From positions 2,294,001 through 2,358,000 of the forward strand of contig NZ_FNSR01000001.1 of NCBI RefSeq assembly GCF_900104845.1: 64,000 nucleotides of DNA, given 5' to 3'. The position numbers and the translations under genes were made by a program. This stretch comes from Paraburkholderia caballeronis. GTDB lineage: Bacteria > Pseudomonadota > Gammaproteobacteria > Burkholderiales > Burkholderiaceae. Below, piece after piece: positions 8,553-18,899 of the stretch. The notes under the pieces were generated by a model, which saw only the letters and a list, made by a program, of their open reading frames with translations, searched no databases and had not been told where the DNA came from. Numbering within the stretch: the first letter of the stretch is position 1; every line of letters starts with the position of its first letter.

Positions 8553-9935
8553 TCACTCCCCGTAGAAGTTCTGCGCGCCGGCAAAGTTGTCGAATTTCGT
8601 GAATTGGCCGTGGAACGTGAGCCGAACGGGGCCGATCGGCCCGTTACGCTGCTTGCCGATGATGATCTCGGCAGTGCCCTTGTCCGGGCTGTCCGGGTTG
8701 TAGACTTCGTCGCGGTAAATGAACAGGATCACGTCCGCGTCCTGCTCGATTGCGCCCGATTCGCGCAGGTCGGACATCACCGGCCGCTTGTTCGGCCGCT
8801 GTTCAAGACCGCGGTTCAACTGCGACAGCGCGATCACCGGCACGTCGAGTTCCTTCGCGAGACTTTTCAGCGAGCGCGAGATTTCCGAGATTTCGGTCGC
8901 GCGATTCTCGCCCTGCGACGAACCGGACATCAGTTGCAGGTAATCGACGATGATCAGCCCGAGCTTGCCGCACTGCCGCGACAGCCGGCGCGCGCGCGAG
9001 CGGAGTTCCATCGGGTTCAGGCCGCCGGTTTCGTCGATGAAGATCTGCGCCTCGCTCATCTTCTGCACCGCGTGCGTGAGTTTCGGCCAGTCCTCGTCGG
9101 TCAGGCGCCCGGTGCGCATCCGGTGCTGGTCGAGCCGGCCGACCGAGCCGAGCATCCGCATGATCAGCTGCGTGCCCGGCATTTCCATCGAGAACACCGC
9201 GACCGGCAGCCCGTACTCGACCGCCACGTATTCGCCTACGTTCATCGAGAACGCGGTCTTGCCCATCGACGGCCGGCCCGCGACGATGATCAGCTCGCCG
9301 CCGTGCATGCCGGACGTCATCTTGTCGAGGTCGATGAAGCCGGTCGGCGTGCCGGTCACGTCGCTCGGGTTCGCGGTGTGGTACAGCGTGTCGATCCGCT
9401 CGACGACCTGGGTCAGCAGCGGCCCGATTTCGAGGAAACCCTGGGTGCCGCGCGCGCCGTCCTCGGCGATCGAGAACACCTTCGCCTCCGCCTCGTCGAG
9501 CAGCTGGCGCACTTCCTTGCCCTGCGGATTGAATGCGTCGGCGGAGATTTCGTCGGCGACCGACACGAGGCGGCGCAGCACCGCGCGATCACGCACGATT
9601 TCCGCGTAGCGGCGGATGTTCGCGGCGCTCGGCGTGTTCTGCGCGAGCGCGTTCAGGTACGCGAGTCCGCCGACGTCGTCGGCCTTGCCCGCCGTGCCGA
9701 GCGCCTCGTACACCGTGACGACGTCGGCCGGGCGGGAGCCCGCGATCAGCTTGCCGATGTGCTCGTAGATGATCCGGTGGTCGTAGCGATAGAAATCGCT
9801 CTGCGACAGGAAGTCCGCAATCCGGTCCCATGCGGCATTGTCCAGCAACAGGCCGCCGAGCACCGACTGCTCGGCCTCGATCGAATGCGGCGGGACTTTC
9901 AGCGACTCGATTTGTGGATCTTTCGGAGCGTTCAT
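8553..9935 (-). CDS. dnaB: Replicative DNA helicase DnaB
   Basis: A 460-residue hexameric helicase that unwinds DNA at the replication fork. The N-terminal DnaB domain (SIEAEQSVLGGLLLD onward) is followed by the RecA-type ATPase domain with Walker A GRPSMGKTAF at about residue 213-222, Walker B LIIVDYLQL, and the DLRESGAIEQDADV segment with the arginine/glutamine sensor region. The ATG at 9935 is preferred over an in-frame TTG three codons upstream because the conserved sequence begins MNAPKDP. It lies downstream of the rpsF-rplI ribosomal operon on the same strand but is separated from it by a terminator. Confidence 0.97.
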   Translation of the reverse strand: MNAPKDPQIESLKVPPHSIEAEQSVLGGLLLDNAAWDRIADFLSQSDFYRYDHRIIYEHIGKLIAGSRPADVVTVYEALGTAGKADDVGGLAYLNALAQNTPSAANIRRYAEIVRDRAVLRRLVSVADEISADAFNPQGKEVRQLLDEAEAKVFSIAEDGARGTQGFLEIGPLLTQVVERIDTLYHTANPSDVTGTPTGFIDLDKMTSGMHGGELIIVAGRPSMGKTAFSMNVGEYVAVEYGLPVAVFSMEMPGTQLIMRMLGSVGRLDQHRMRTGRLTDEDWPKLTHAVQKMSEAQIFIDETGGLNPMELRSRARRLSRQCGKLGLIIVDYLQLMSGSSQGENRATEISEISRSLKSLAKELDVPVIALSQLNRGLEQRPNKRPVMSDLRESGAIEQDADVILFIYRDEVYNPDSPDKGTAEIIIGKQRNGPIGPVRLTFHGQFTKFDNFAGAQNFYGE

Positions 9936-10004
9936 GGAGCGCAATTATCGGGCAAATGGCGGGCGGCGGAAATGGGTACGGCCACGATGCGGCGGCCGGC
10001 CAAT

Positions 10005-10039
10005 AAAAAAGGCAGAAGCCTTCGCGGCTTCTGCCTTTT
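10005..10039 (-). terminator. Terminator between rplI and dnaB
   Basis: A perfect 10-bp stem, GGCAGAAGCC (10011-10020) and GGCTTCTGCC (10026-10035), with a TTCGC loop. On the minus strand it is followed by six T residues (complement of 10005-10010), so it ends the rpsF-priB-rpsR-rplI transcript. The other side has only four T. Confidence 0.88.
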
Positions 10040-10125
10040 GTCGTGCGGCGCCGGAGCGCGCCCGGTGCGGCGATGCCGCTGTCCGGACGCGGCCCCAGGC
10101 AAAGACCGGGGCCGCGCGAGCGTGC

Positions 10126-10578
10126 TTAGACGTGTTCGCCCAGCACCGACACCGTGACGTCGACCAGCACGTCCGTGTGCAGCGAAACCTGCACCGGGTG
10201 GTCGCCGACCAGCTTCAGCGGGCCTTCCGGCAAGCGCACCTGCGCCTTTTCGACCGCGAAACCCTGCTTCGTCAGCGCTTCGGCGATGTCCGCGTTCGTG
10301 ACCGAACCGAACAGGCGGCCGTCGACGCCGGCCTTCTGCGCGACCTGGACGGTCAGACCGGCCAGCTTCTCGCCTTGTGCCTGAGCGCCAGCCAGCTTTT
10401 CGGCGGCGACCTTTTCGAGTTCCGCGCGGCGGACTTCGAATTCGGCGATCGCTTCCTTGGTCGCGCGGCGTGCGCGCTTTTGCGGGATCAGGAAGTTACG
10501 TGCGTAACCGTCCTTGACCTTGACGATGTCGCCCAGGTTGCCCAGATTGACGACTTTTTCGAGAAGAATGATCTGCAT
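10126..10578 (-). CDS. rplI: 50S ribosomal protein L9
   Basis: A 150-residue protein with the L9 N-terminal signature (MQIILLEKV, then [17 protein letters not shown]) that binds 23S rRNA. A long helix (about 40-75) links to the C-terminal domain. It is the last gene of the rpsF-priB-rpsR-rplI operon, 27 bp after rpsR, and is followed by a strong terminator. Confidence 0.98.
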   Translation of the reverse strand: MQIILLEKVVNLGNLGDIVKVKDGYARNFLIPQKRARRATKEAIAEFEVRRAELEKVAAEKLAGAQAQGEKLAGLTVQVAQKAGVDGRLFGSVTNADIAEALTKQGFAVEKAQVRLPEGPLKLVGDHPVQVSLHTDVLVDVTVSVLGEHV

Positions 10579-10605
10579 TCGGATGCTCCTTGTAGCGTCG
10601 CCTGA

Positions 10606-10881
10606 TCAGGCCTTGTGCTGGTCGGTGTACGGCATCAGCGCGAGGAAACGCGCGCGCTTGATAGCCGTGTCCAGCTGACGTTGATAGTGGGCCTTCGTAC
10701 CCGTCAGACGCGCCGGCGTGATCTTGCCGTTCTCGCCGATGAAGTCCTTCAGCGTTTCGATGTCCTTGTAGTCGATCTGCTCGACGCCAGCCGCCGTGAA
10801 GCGGCAGAACTTCTTGCGCTTGAAGAGCGGGTTTTGTTGCTGACGACGCTTGTCGAATTTCTTACCAGTCGGGCGGGCCAT
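10606..10881 (-). CDS. rpsR: 30S ribosomal protein S18
   Basis: A 91-residue basic protein with the S18 core ([23 protein letters not shown] split around the invariant Cys-Arg-Phe, then ITPARLTG and HYQRQL). It binds with S6 to the platform of the 30S subunit. It starts 2 bp after the priB stop, so the two are translationally linked. Confidence 0.98.
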   Translation of the reverse strand: MARPTGKKFDKRRQQQNPLFKRKKFCRFTAAGVEQIDYKDIETLKDFIGENGKITPARLTGTKAHYQRQLDTAIKRARFLALMPYTDQHKA

Positions 10882-10883
10882 GA

Positions 10884-11183
10884 TTAGTCCTTTCCTGTGC
10901 CTTGCATTTCGGTGATATGAAACACCAGGGTTCGCGCGTTGCGGCTTTTCTTCGCGAGGAAGCCGGTGAAGAGCGTCTCGACGCCCATCTCGCAGCTTTC
11001 CAGCTTGCCGCTCGCCTCGCCGGCGGCCACCGCCGGCATCGTCAGTTCGACCTGGCGGCGAATGCCGGCCTCGACGACTTCGGTGCGGTGTTGCAACGTG
11101 CAGCTTGCGATCGGAACGCCGGCGGGGGTGTACCGCACCGGTTCGCGTTCGACGACGCTGGCCGTGAGTTGCAGCCTGTTCAC
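10884..11183 (-). CDS. priB: Primosomal replication protein N (PriB)
   Basis: A 99-residue OB-fold single-strand DNA-binding protein that stabilises PriA at stalled forks during replication restart. It begins [10 protein letters not shown], with conserved [12 protein letters not shown] and the C-terminal LVFHITEMQ strand. The start codon is GTG (complement of 11181-11183). It is located between rpsF and rpsR, the standard proteobacterial position. Confidence 0.95.
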   Translation of the reverse strand: MNRLQLTASVVEREPVRYTPAGVPIASCTLQHRTEVVEAGIRRQVELTMPAVAAGEASGKLESCEMGVETLFTGFLAKKSRNARTLVFHITEMQGTGKD

Positions 11184-11214
11184 GTGGCGGCGCTATGTTC
11201 CCTGATGCGTATCG

Positions 11215-11586
11215 TTAAGCCTGCGCTTCGGTCGGCTGGGCAGCCGCCTTCTTGGCTTCTTCGCGCTGAACTTCCTTCATCATCGGCGACGGGCCGGTTT
11301 CGGCCTTCTTCTGCTTGACGATGAGGTGACGCAGCACGGCGTCGTTGAACTTGAACGCGTGCTCCAGCTCTTCGAGCGTGGGCTGATCGCATTCGATGTT
11401 CATGCAGACGTAGTGAGCCTTCGCGAGCTTTTCGATCATGTAGGCCAGTTGACGGCGGCCCCAGTCCTCGATGCGGTGGATCTGGCCACCGTGCGACGTG
11501 ATCGTCGACTTGTAGCGTTCGATCATCGCGGGCACCTGTTCGCTCTGGTCCGGGTGCACGATGAAGACGATTTCGTAGTGACGCAT
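11215..11586 (-). CDS. rpsF: 30S ribosomal protein S6
   Basis: A 123-residue S6 protein: [33 protein letters not shown] and the HYVCMNIEC strand form the ferredoxin-like fold that pairs with S18. The ATG at 11586 is preferred; a GTG two codons earlier is in frame but would separate the start from its AGGAGT-type site. It is the first gene of the operon rpsF-priB-rpsR-rplI. The C-terminal tail is Ala/Lys-rich and probably disordered. Confidence 0.98.
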   Translation of the reverse strand: MRHYEIVFIVHPDQSEQVPAMIERYKSTITSHGGQIHRIEDWGRRQLAYMIEKLAKAHYVCMNIECDQPTLEELEHAFKFNDAVLRHLIVKQKKAETGPSPMMKEVQREEAKKAAAQPTEAQA

Positions 11587-11811
11587 ACACACTCCTTGTG
11601 CTTACTTGCGGATTAAAGCCGCCCGGGCGTCCGTTCCGGTGCGGCAAGTGAGAAGCCGAAGATTCTAACCCGCCCGGCAGTCTCGCGCAACGATTTTCAC
11701 CGGCTGGCGCACTGAATCCGGCGTGTTTTCAAAGACTTGGCCGGGATCGGCGGCGCTCCGGCGCGGTTTCGCCGCGTGTGGACGTCCCGCGTGGCCCTTT
11801 TTCAGCGCGCT

Positions 11812-12702
11812 TCAGCCGCCGTGCAGCCTCGCGTCGAGCGCCGAGCGGAACGCCGCCAGCACGTCCGGTCCCGCGTCCGTCACCGCCCACCACGTCATGC
11901 CGCCGTCCTGCCAGCGCGCGAGCGCGAAACCGTCGTTCGCGGACGGCGGCGCGGCAGGCGCCGCCGTCCGTGCGCCTGGCGGGAACACATAAACGTCGAT
12001 CACGTGCTTCCGGTACCGGTAGACCAGCACCGCGACCCGCTCGCGCCCCACATAATCGAGCCGGCCGCCGGCGAGCGGAAAACCCGCGGCCGCGAGGTCC
12101 TCGACCGGCGGCGCGTAGTCGATGCGGCCATTGAACCACGGCTTCACCGTATGCCGGTCCGACGACGGCACGTCGAGATCGCGGCCGGACAGTTGCGCGC
12201 GCACGTGGCTCGCGACCAGTTCGTCGACGAACGCGCCCGCGCCGCCGGAATTGCGCAGGCCCGACGTGACGGCCGTTGCGACAAGCGCCAGCGCGAGCAA
12301 CGCCGCGACGACCCAGCCCGCAGCGGGGGCCGCGCCGATGCGCGCACCGGTCGCCGGGTGGCCGCCGCCCAACGGCCGCAGCAGATCGCGCCAGGCTGAG
12401 CGCCGCCGCCGGGCCGCACGCGCCGCGCCGCCCATCGCGGATTCCCCGACAACCGGGTCGGGCGACACGTCTGCCCCATCTTCCACCGCGCCCAACGCGG
12501 CGATGATCCCCGCGCCGAGTCCAGCTGGCGCCCGATGGTACGTCGCAGCCCGCACCGCCTGCCCGACCGTCAATACTGCGTCGGCCGCACGCCGGCAGTC
12601 CGCGCAGCCCGCCAGATGCTCGCGCACCCGCCATTCGTCGCCGGCCGACAGTTCGCGATCGACGCTTGCGCCGACAAGCGGCCGCGTTTCGTCACAGTTC
12701 AT
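11812..12702 (-). CDS. Zinc-finger anti-sigma factor with one membrane helix
   Basis: A 296-residue protein with an N-terminal zf-HC2 anti-sigma motif (H29-x3-C33-x2-C36, plus C3), a single hydrophobic helix at about residues 130-150, and a periplasmic C-terminal region. It should hold the upstream-encoded ECF sigma factor inactive at the inner membrane and release it on an envelope or redox signal. The ATG overlaps the end of the sigma gene by 11 bp, the usual sign of translational coupling that keeps the two proteins in balance. Its ligand or trigger cannot be read from sequence. Confidence 0.88.
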   Translation of the reverse strand: MNCDETRPLVGASVDRELSAGDEWRVREHLAGCADCRRAADAVLTVGQAVRAATYHRAPAGLGAGIIAALGAVEDGADVSPDPVVGESAMGGAARAARRRRSAWRDLLRPLGGGHPATGARIGAAPAAGWVVAALLALALVATAVTSGLRNSGGAGAFVDELVASHVRAQLSGRDLDVPSSDRHTVKPWFNGRIDYAPPVEDLAAAGFPLAGGRLDYVGRERVAVLVYRYRKHVIDVYVFPPGARTAAPAAPPSANDGFALARWQDGGMTWWAVTDAGPDVLAAFRSALDARLHGG

Positions 12703-13492
12703 CGCGTGTCTCCCGTTGGCCCGCGTCCCGGCCGTCGAATCCCGCCGCGCGCCCGCAACCGTCTTCGGCGGCCGGCACGCCGCGCCCCGGCGCCGCGCAC
12801 TGACAGGCCGCCGAACCGATCTTCGCCAGGCCCGCCGCCTCCTGCGGCGTCGCCCGGCCGTGGGCCGCCGCGCCGCCCGCGGCCCGCGCGCGCTCCGCGC
12901 CGAGCAGCGCCGCGAGACGCGAGCGCCCGCGCGCGAGCCGCGACATCACCGTGCCGACCGGCACGTCGACGATCGCGGCGATCTCGCGGTAGCTCAATTC
13001 CTCCATCTCCCGCAGGATCATCACCTCGCGATATTCGGCCGGCAGGCGCTCCAGCGCATCGTGCACGCGCGCTGCGTCCTGCGCGCGGATCGCGAGCGTC
13101 TCCGGATCGACGCCGCCGGTGTCCCAGCCGTCCGGCGGCGCGTCGTCGCGCGCGTCGTCGAACTCGGCCGTCTCCGCCGCCGACGCGCGCCGGCGCCACT
13201 CGTCGTACCACACCCGCCGCACGATCGCGAGCAGCCACGGACGCGCGCTGTCGCCGCGAAACGAGTCGAAGAAGCGGAACGCGCGCAGATACGCGTCCTG
13301 CACGATGTCCTCCGCGTCGCCGGCATTGCGCGACAGCCAGCGCGCGAGGTTGTACGCGGCGTCCAGATGCGGCAGCGCGAGCGCCTCGAAGCGGCGACGA
13401 CGCGACACGTCGGCGGCCAACGCGCCGCCCGCGTCATGCGGGTCTCGCGCGCTGTCCGCATCGGCCGACTGTCCGCCCGCGGATTCGCCCAT
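12692..13492 (-). CDS. ECF-family RNA polymerase sigma factor
   Basis: A 266-residue sigma factor. Region 2 is recognisable as DAEDIVQDAYLRAFRFFDSF followed by the WLLAIVRR segment. Region 4 is YREVMILREMEELSYREIA with the helix-turn-helix VPVGTVMSRLARGRSRL. A Cys-containing, Ala/Gly-rich tail of about 60 residues follows region 4 and is longer than usual for ECF factors. The first 30 residues are also unconserved, so a later start is possible. The gene overlaps the anti-sigma gene by 11 bp. It is divergent from the Tat-metallophosphoesterase and cupredoxin genes, the most likely regulon members. Confidence 0.9.
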   Translation of the reverse strand: MGESAGGQSADADSARDPHDAGGALAADVSRRRRFEALALPHLDAAYNLARWLSRNAGDAEDIVQDAYLRAFRFFDSFRGDSARPWLLAIVRRVWYDEWRRRASAAETAEFDDARDDAPPDGWDTGGVDPETLAIRAQDAARVHDALERLPAEYREVMILREMEELSYREIAAIVDVPVGTVMSRLARGRSRLAALLGAERARAAGGAAAHGRATPQEAAGLAKIGSAACQCAAPGRGVPAAEDGCGRAAGFDGRDAGQRETRDEL

Positions 13493-13659
13493 CTGTCGCC
13501 TCCCGCGTTGATCGCACCGAATGCCGCAACGGGTCCGCCACGCCGGCCGCCCGTCCCGCGCCCACTCCCGCTGCCCAACAGCAGCGCAACCGCCACCCAG
13601 CCGCCACCCAGCCGCCGCTCCTCGCCACCGATGCGCATTACCACCGTGCGGGCCAGTTT

Positions 13660-13701
13660 ATTCCCGCGCAGACAGCGTCGAACGAAAAATAAAGCGGGAA
13701 T
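13660..13701. promoter_or_regulatory. Inverted GGGAAT elements between the divergent ECF sigma and metallophosphoesterase genes
   Basis: ATTCCCGC (13660-13667) and GCGGGAAT (13694-13701) form an inverted pair 26 bp apart. Each GGGAAT points outward: minus-strand GGGAATAAA toward the sigma gene, plus-strand GGGAAT toward the metallophosphoesterase gene. GGGAAT/GGAATAA is a common -35 element of ECF promoters, so these may be divergent promoters read by the locus's own sigma factor. The -10 elements are not certain. Confidence 0.4.
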
Positions 13702-13754
13702 GCGCGGCGCGCGAAGCCGGTACGACACGCACGTTCACCCGACCGGAGACAGCC

Positions 13755-14648
13755 ATGTCCCTCCCCCTGAAACGCCGCGATTTCCTGCGCCTCGCCGCCG
13801 CCGGCGGCGGCGTCGCGTTCGCATCCGCGCTGCCCGGCTGGGCCGCCGGCCGCGACGCGGAGTTCTTCTTCGTTCAACTGTCCGATGCGCACTGGGGCTT
13901 CAGCGGCCCGGCCGTGAATCCGGACGCGCAAGGCACGCTGCCGAAGGCGGTCGCGGCCGTCAACGCGCTGCCCGCCGCGCCGGATTTCGTCGTGTTCACC
14001 GGCGACCTCACGCACACGACCGACGACCCCGCCGTGCGCCGCGCGCGGATGCGGGAATTCCAGGCGATCGTCGCGGGGCTGCGCGCGAAGCCGCTATATC
14101 TGATGCCCGGCGAGCACGACGCGAGCCTCGACAACGGCGAAGCATTCCGCGAACTGTTCGGCCCGACGCACTACACGTTCGACCGTCGCGGCGTGCATTT
14201 CGTCGTGCTGGACAACGTGTCGGACCCGGCCGGCCAGGTCGGCGACGCGCAGCTCGCGTGGCTCGCGGACGATCTCGCGCGGCAGCCGCGCGACGCGCGC
14301 ATTGTCGTGTTCACCCATCGGCCCCTGTTCGACCTCGCGCCGCAATGGGACTGGGCGACGCGCGACGGCGCGCAGGCGATCGCGCTGCTCCAGCAGCACG
14401 AGAACGTCACCGTGTTCTACGGCCACATCCACCAGGAGCATCACGCGATGACCGGCAACGTCGCGCATCACGCGGCGCGCTCGCTGATGTTTCCGCTGCC
14501 CGCGCCGAACTCGCAGCCGAAACGGCTGCCGGTGCAGTGGGACGCGGCCGCGCCGTACAAAGGACTCGGCTGGCGCACCGTCGAAGTGGACGCCGCGCCG
14601 CAGGCGTTCGCGCTGACCGAGAAGCCGATCCGTAATCCGGCGACGTGA
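13755..14648 (+). CDS. Tat-exported metallophosphoesterase
   Basis: A 297-residue protein with a twin-arginine signal (KRRDFLRLAAAGGG), so it is exported folded to the periplasm. The calcineurin-type metal motifs are in order: SDAHWG, GDLTH, GEHD (residues 119-122), THRP and GHIHQEH. The third motif is GEHD rather than the usual GNHD, placing Glu at a metal/phosphate ligand position. Substrate unknown. The start ATG at 13755 follows a GGAGA site; upstream in-frame codons have no signal sequence. The cupredoxin gene begins 2 nt after its stop. The pair is divergent from the ECF sigma factor. Confidence 0.88.
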   Translation: MSLPLKRRDFLRLAAAGGGVAFASALPGWAAGRDAEFFFVQLSDAHWGFSGPAVNPDAQGTLPKAVAAVNALPAAPDFVVFTGDLTHTTDDPAVRRARMREFQAIVAGLRAKPLYLMPGEHDASLDNGEAFRELFGPTHYTFDRRGVHFVVLDNVSDPAGQVGDAQLAWLADDLARQPRDARIVVFTHRPLFDLAPQWDWATRDGAQAIALLQQHENVTVFYGHIHQEHHAMTGNVAHHAARSLMFPLPAPNSQPKRLPVQWDAAAPYKGLGWRTVEVDAAPQAFALTEKPIRNPAT

Positions 14649-14649
14649 G

Positions 14650-15081
14650 ATGAAAACCGCCCCCACAACCCGTCGCGGCAACGGGCAAACGATGCCGCCA
14701 TCCGGCATGCAATCCCATACGTCTGCGCTCGCGCTGTCGCGACGCCGCTGGCTGTTCGCGGCCGCCGCCGGCGCGGCCGCGCTGCTGCGCGTCGATGCGC
14801 GCGCGGCGCCGCGCGTGATCCGCATTCACGCGCGGCGCTTCGTGTTCACGCCGGACCGGATCGCGCTCGCGCCGCACGAACGCGTGCTGTTCGAACTGAC
14901 CGCCGGGGACACGCTGATGGGTTTCTCGATCCCGCAGTTCGGCGTGCGCGCCGACGTGCCGCCCGGCGCCGTCGTGCAACTCGCGGCCGAGGCCGGCGAC
15001 GCGGGCAGCGTGCCGTTCCTGTGCGACATCTTCTGCGGATCGGGGCACGAGACGATGAACGGCATGATCGTCGTCGGCTAA
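14650..15081 (+). CDS. Secreted cupredoxin-domain protein with a CuA-type motif
   Basis: A 143-residue protein. An SRRRW segment followed by an Ala-rich hydrophobic stretch at about 30-52 looks like a Tat/Sec signal; a shorter start at an internal Met is possible. The rest is a cupredoxin fold related to cytochrome oxidase subunit II and nitrous-oxide reductase. The ligand loop C125-x3-C129-x3-H133-x2-M136 matches the binuclear CuA pattern. It could carry electrons or bind or sense copper. The gene starts one base after the metallophosphoesterase stop (TGAG-ATG), so the two are cotranscribed. Confidence 0.85.
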   Translation: MKTAPTTRRGNGQTMPPSGMQSHTSALALSRRRWLFAAAAGAAALLRVDARAAPRVIRIHARRFVFTPDRIALAPHERVLFELTAGDTLMGFSIPQFGVRADVPPGAVVQLAAEAGDAGSVPFLCDIFCGSGHETMNGMIVVG

Positions 15082-15107
15082 TCAGGCTGACCAGGCCGAA
15101 GGCCGTG

Positions 15108-16019
15108 TTACGCCTCGCCGCCCCAGTAACCCGGCTGCGCGTACACGTCCTTCAGATAGTCGATGAAGTAGCGGACCTTCGCCGGCACGTAACGCTGCTG
15201 CGGATACACCGCGAGGATGTCGTAGTCCGGCAGCGCGTATTCGTCGAGCACCGTCTCCAGTTCGCCGCGCGCGAGCTGCTGCTCGATTTCCCACGTCGAG
15301 CGCCAGCCGAGCCCGAGTCCTTCGGATACCCAACGGTGCAGCAGTTCGCCGTCGTTGCAGTCGAGCGTGCCGCCGACGCGCACCGTCGCGAGCTTGCCGT
15401 TGCGCCGGAAGTACCAGCCGCGGTTCTGCCCGCCCTGAAGGTTGAACGCGAGGCAGTTGTGCTTCGGCAGGTCTTCGAGCGTCTTCGGCCGGCCGTGTTT
15501 TTTGAAGTACGCAGGCGTGCCGCAGACGACGCGCCGGTTCGACGCGAGTTTCACCGCGACGAAGTTCGGATCGACCGCGCCGCCGATCCGGATCGACAGG
15601 TCATAACCTTCGCGGACCAGATCGACGACGCGGTCGGTCAGGTTGAACGACACCTGCAATTCGGGCTTGTCCGCGAGGAACACGGGCGCGAGCGGCGCGA
15701 CATGCTTGCGCCCGAACGCGGCCGGCGCGGACACGATCAGATGCCCGCTGACCGCGCGCCGCCCGACGGTCAGTTCGTTCTCCGCCTGGTCCCAGTCCGA
15801 AAGCAGGCCGCGGCAGCGTTCGAGAAACGCGGCGCCCTCCTCGCTGACGACGAGCCGCCGCGTCGAACGGTAGATCAGCTTCACGCCGAGCCGCTTTTCG
15901 AGCGCGTCGATCCGCCGGCCGAGGATCACCGGCGACACCCCCTCCTCCAGCGCCGCCGCCGCGAGGCTGCCCGCGTCCGCGACCTTCACGAACGTTTCGA
16001 TCTGCTTGAAGCGGTCCAT
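15108..16019 (-). CDS. LysR-type transcriptional regulator, divergent from gcl
   Basis: A 303-residue LTTR. The N-terminal winged HTH (MDRFKQIETFVKVADAGS..., ending around residue 60) is followed by the effector-binding domain with a typical VGGTLDCNDGELL segment. It resembles the CrgA/DmlR-like subgroup. The gene is divergent from gcl with 154 bp between the starts, the classic LysR arrangement. It is therefore the best candidate regulator of the glyoxylate genes, responding to glyoxylate, tartronate semialdehyde or a related compound. That target is inference from position. Confidence 0.88.
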   Translation of the reverse strand: MDRFKQIETFVKVADAGSLAAAALEEGVSPVILGRRIDALEKRLGVKLIYRSTRRLVVSEEGAAFLERCRGLLSDWDQAENELTVGRRAVSGHLIVSAPAAFGRKHVAPLAPVFLADKPELQVSFNLTDRVVDLVREGYDLSIRIGGAVDPNFVAVKLASNRRVVCGTPAYFKKHGRPKTLEDLPKHNCLAFNLQGGQNRGWYFRRNGKLATVRVGGTLDCNDGELLHRWVSEGLGLGWRSTWEIEQQLARGELETVLDEYALPDYDILAVYPQQRYVPAKVRYFIDYLKDVYAQPGYWGGEA

Positions 16020-16173
16020 CAGCCGTCTCCTGAACGCCGCCGCAGCGGCATTCGATACTTTTAGTTTCGGAATAAGCGACCCGGACTGATCTTATCAAAC
16101 CTTTCCCGGCGCCCTACAGTGCATCTCAACCGTGCCGTCGCGCACGTCCCGTCGTCACCTGAAGGAGACCTTC

Positions 16174-17952
<1,779 letters not shown>

Positions 17953-18038
17953 CCGGCGACGCCACGCGCGCAGCGCAGCCGGGCCACGCTGCGCGGCGCG
18001 CCGACGATTCATCCACTGACCGACCAGAGAGACGCACC

Positions 18039-18836
18039 ATGCCTAAATTCGCAGCGAACCTGACGATGCTGTTCAACGAAGTGCCGTTCCTCGACCGCTT
18101 CGCGGCGGCCGCCGACGCGGGTTTCGACGCGGTCGAATTCCTGTTCCCCTATCCGTATGCGGCGGCGGAGATGGCCGAGCGCCTGAATGCGAACCACCTG
18201 AAGCTGGTGCTGCACAACCTGCCCGCCGGCAACTGGGACGCGGGCGAACGCGGCATCGCATGTCTGCCGGACCGCACGGGCGAGTTCCAGGAAGGCGTCG
18301 GCCGCGCGATCGACTACGCGAAGGCGCTGAACGTGCCGCAACTGAACTGCCTCGTCGGCATCCCGACCGCCGGCCTCGACCGCGACACCGCGCTTGCAAC
18401 GATCGTCGACAACCTGCGCTTCGCGGCCGATGCGCTGAAGCGCGAGCGCATCCGGCTGCTCGTCGAGCCGTGCAACTCGTACGACATTCCCGGCTTCGCG
18501 CTGAACCGTTCGGCGGACGCGCTCGCGGTGATCGACCAGGTCGGCTCGGACAACCTGTTCCTGCAATACGACATCTATCACATGCAGCGGATGGAAGGCG
18601 AACTGGCCGCGACGATCAAAAAACACTTCGCGAGGATCGCGCACGTGCAACTGGCCGACAACCCCGGGCGCAACGAACCGGGCACCGGCGAAATCCACTA
18701 CCCGTTCCTGTTCGAACTGCTCGATACGCTCGGCTACGACGGTTACGTCGGCTGCGAGTACAAGCCGCGCACGACGACCCCGGAAGGCCTCGGCTGGCTG
18801 CGCGCCGCGCAGCAGCGCTCGGCCGCGCTCGCGTGA
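18039..18836 (+). CDS. hyi: Hydroxypyruvate isomerase
   Basis: A 265-residue TIM-barrel enzyme of the xylose-isomerase-like superfamily that interconverts hydroxypyruvate and tartronate semialdehyde. It begins MPKFAANLTMLFNEVPFLD, with conserved LVEPCNSYDIPGF, YDIYHMQRMEGEL and HVQLADNPGRNEPGTGEI segments that hold the metal and substrate residues. It lies 86 bp after gcl and 63 bp before glxR on the same strand, as in many glyoxylate operons. Confidence 0.95.
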   Translation: MPKFAANLTMLFNEVPFLDRFAAAADAGFDAVEFLFPYPYAAAEMAERLNANHLKLVLHNLPAGNWDAGERGIACLPDRTGEFQEGVGRAIDYAKALNVPQLNCLVGIPTAGLDRDTALATIVDNLRFAADALKRERIRLLVEPCNSYDIPGFALNRSADALAVIDQVGSDNLFLQYDIYHMQRMEGELAATIKKHFARIAHVQLADNPGRNEPGTGEIHYPFLFELLDTLGYDGYVGCEYKPRTTTPEGLGWLRAAQQRSAALA

Positions 18837-18899
18837 GCGGCCCCGGCCTGCTTCGGCCGCATCGCTTCGAACCTCAAGACACCTGACGGAGAAACACAG

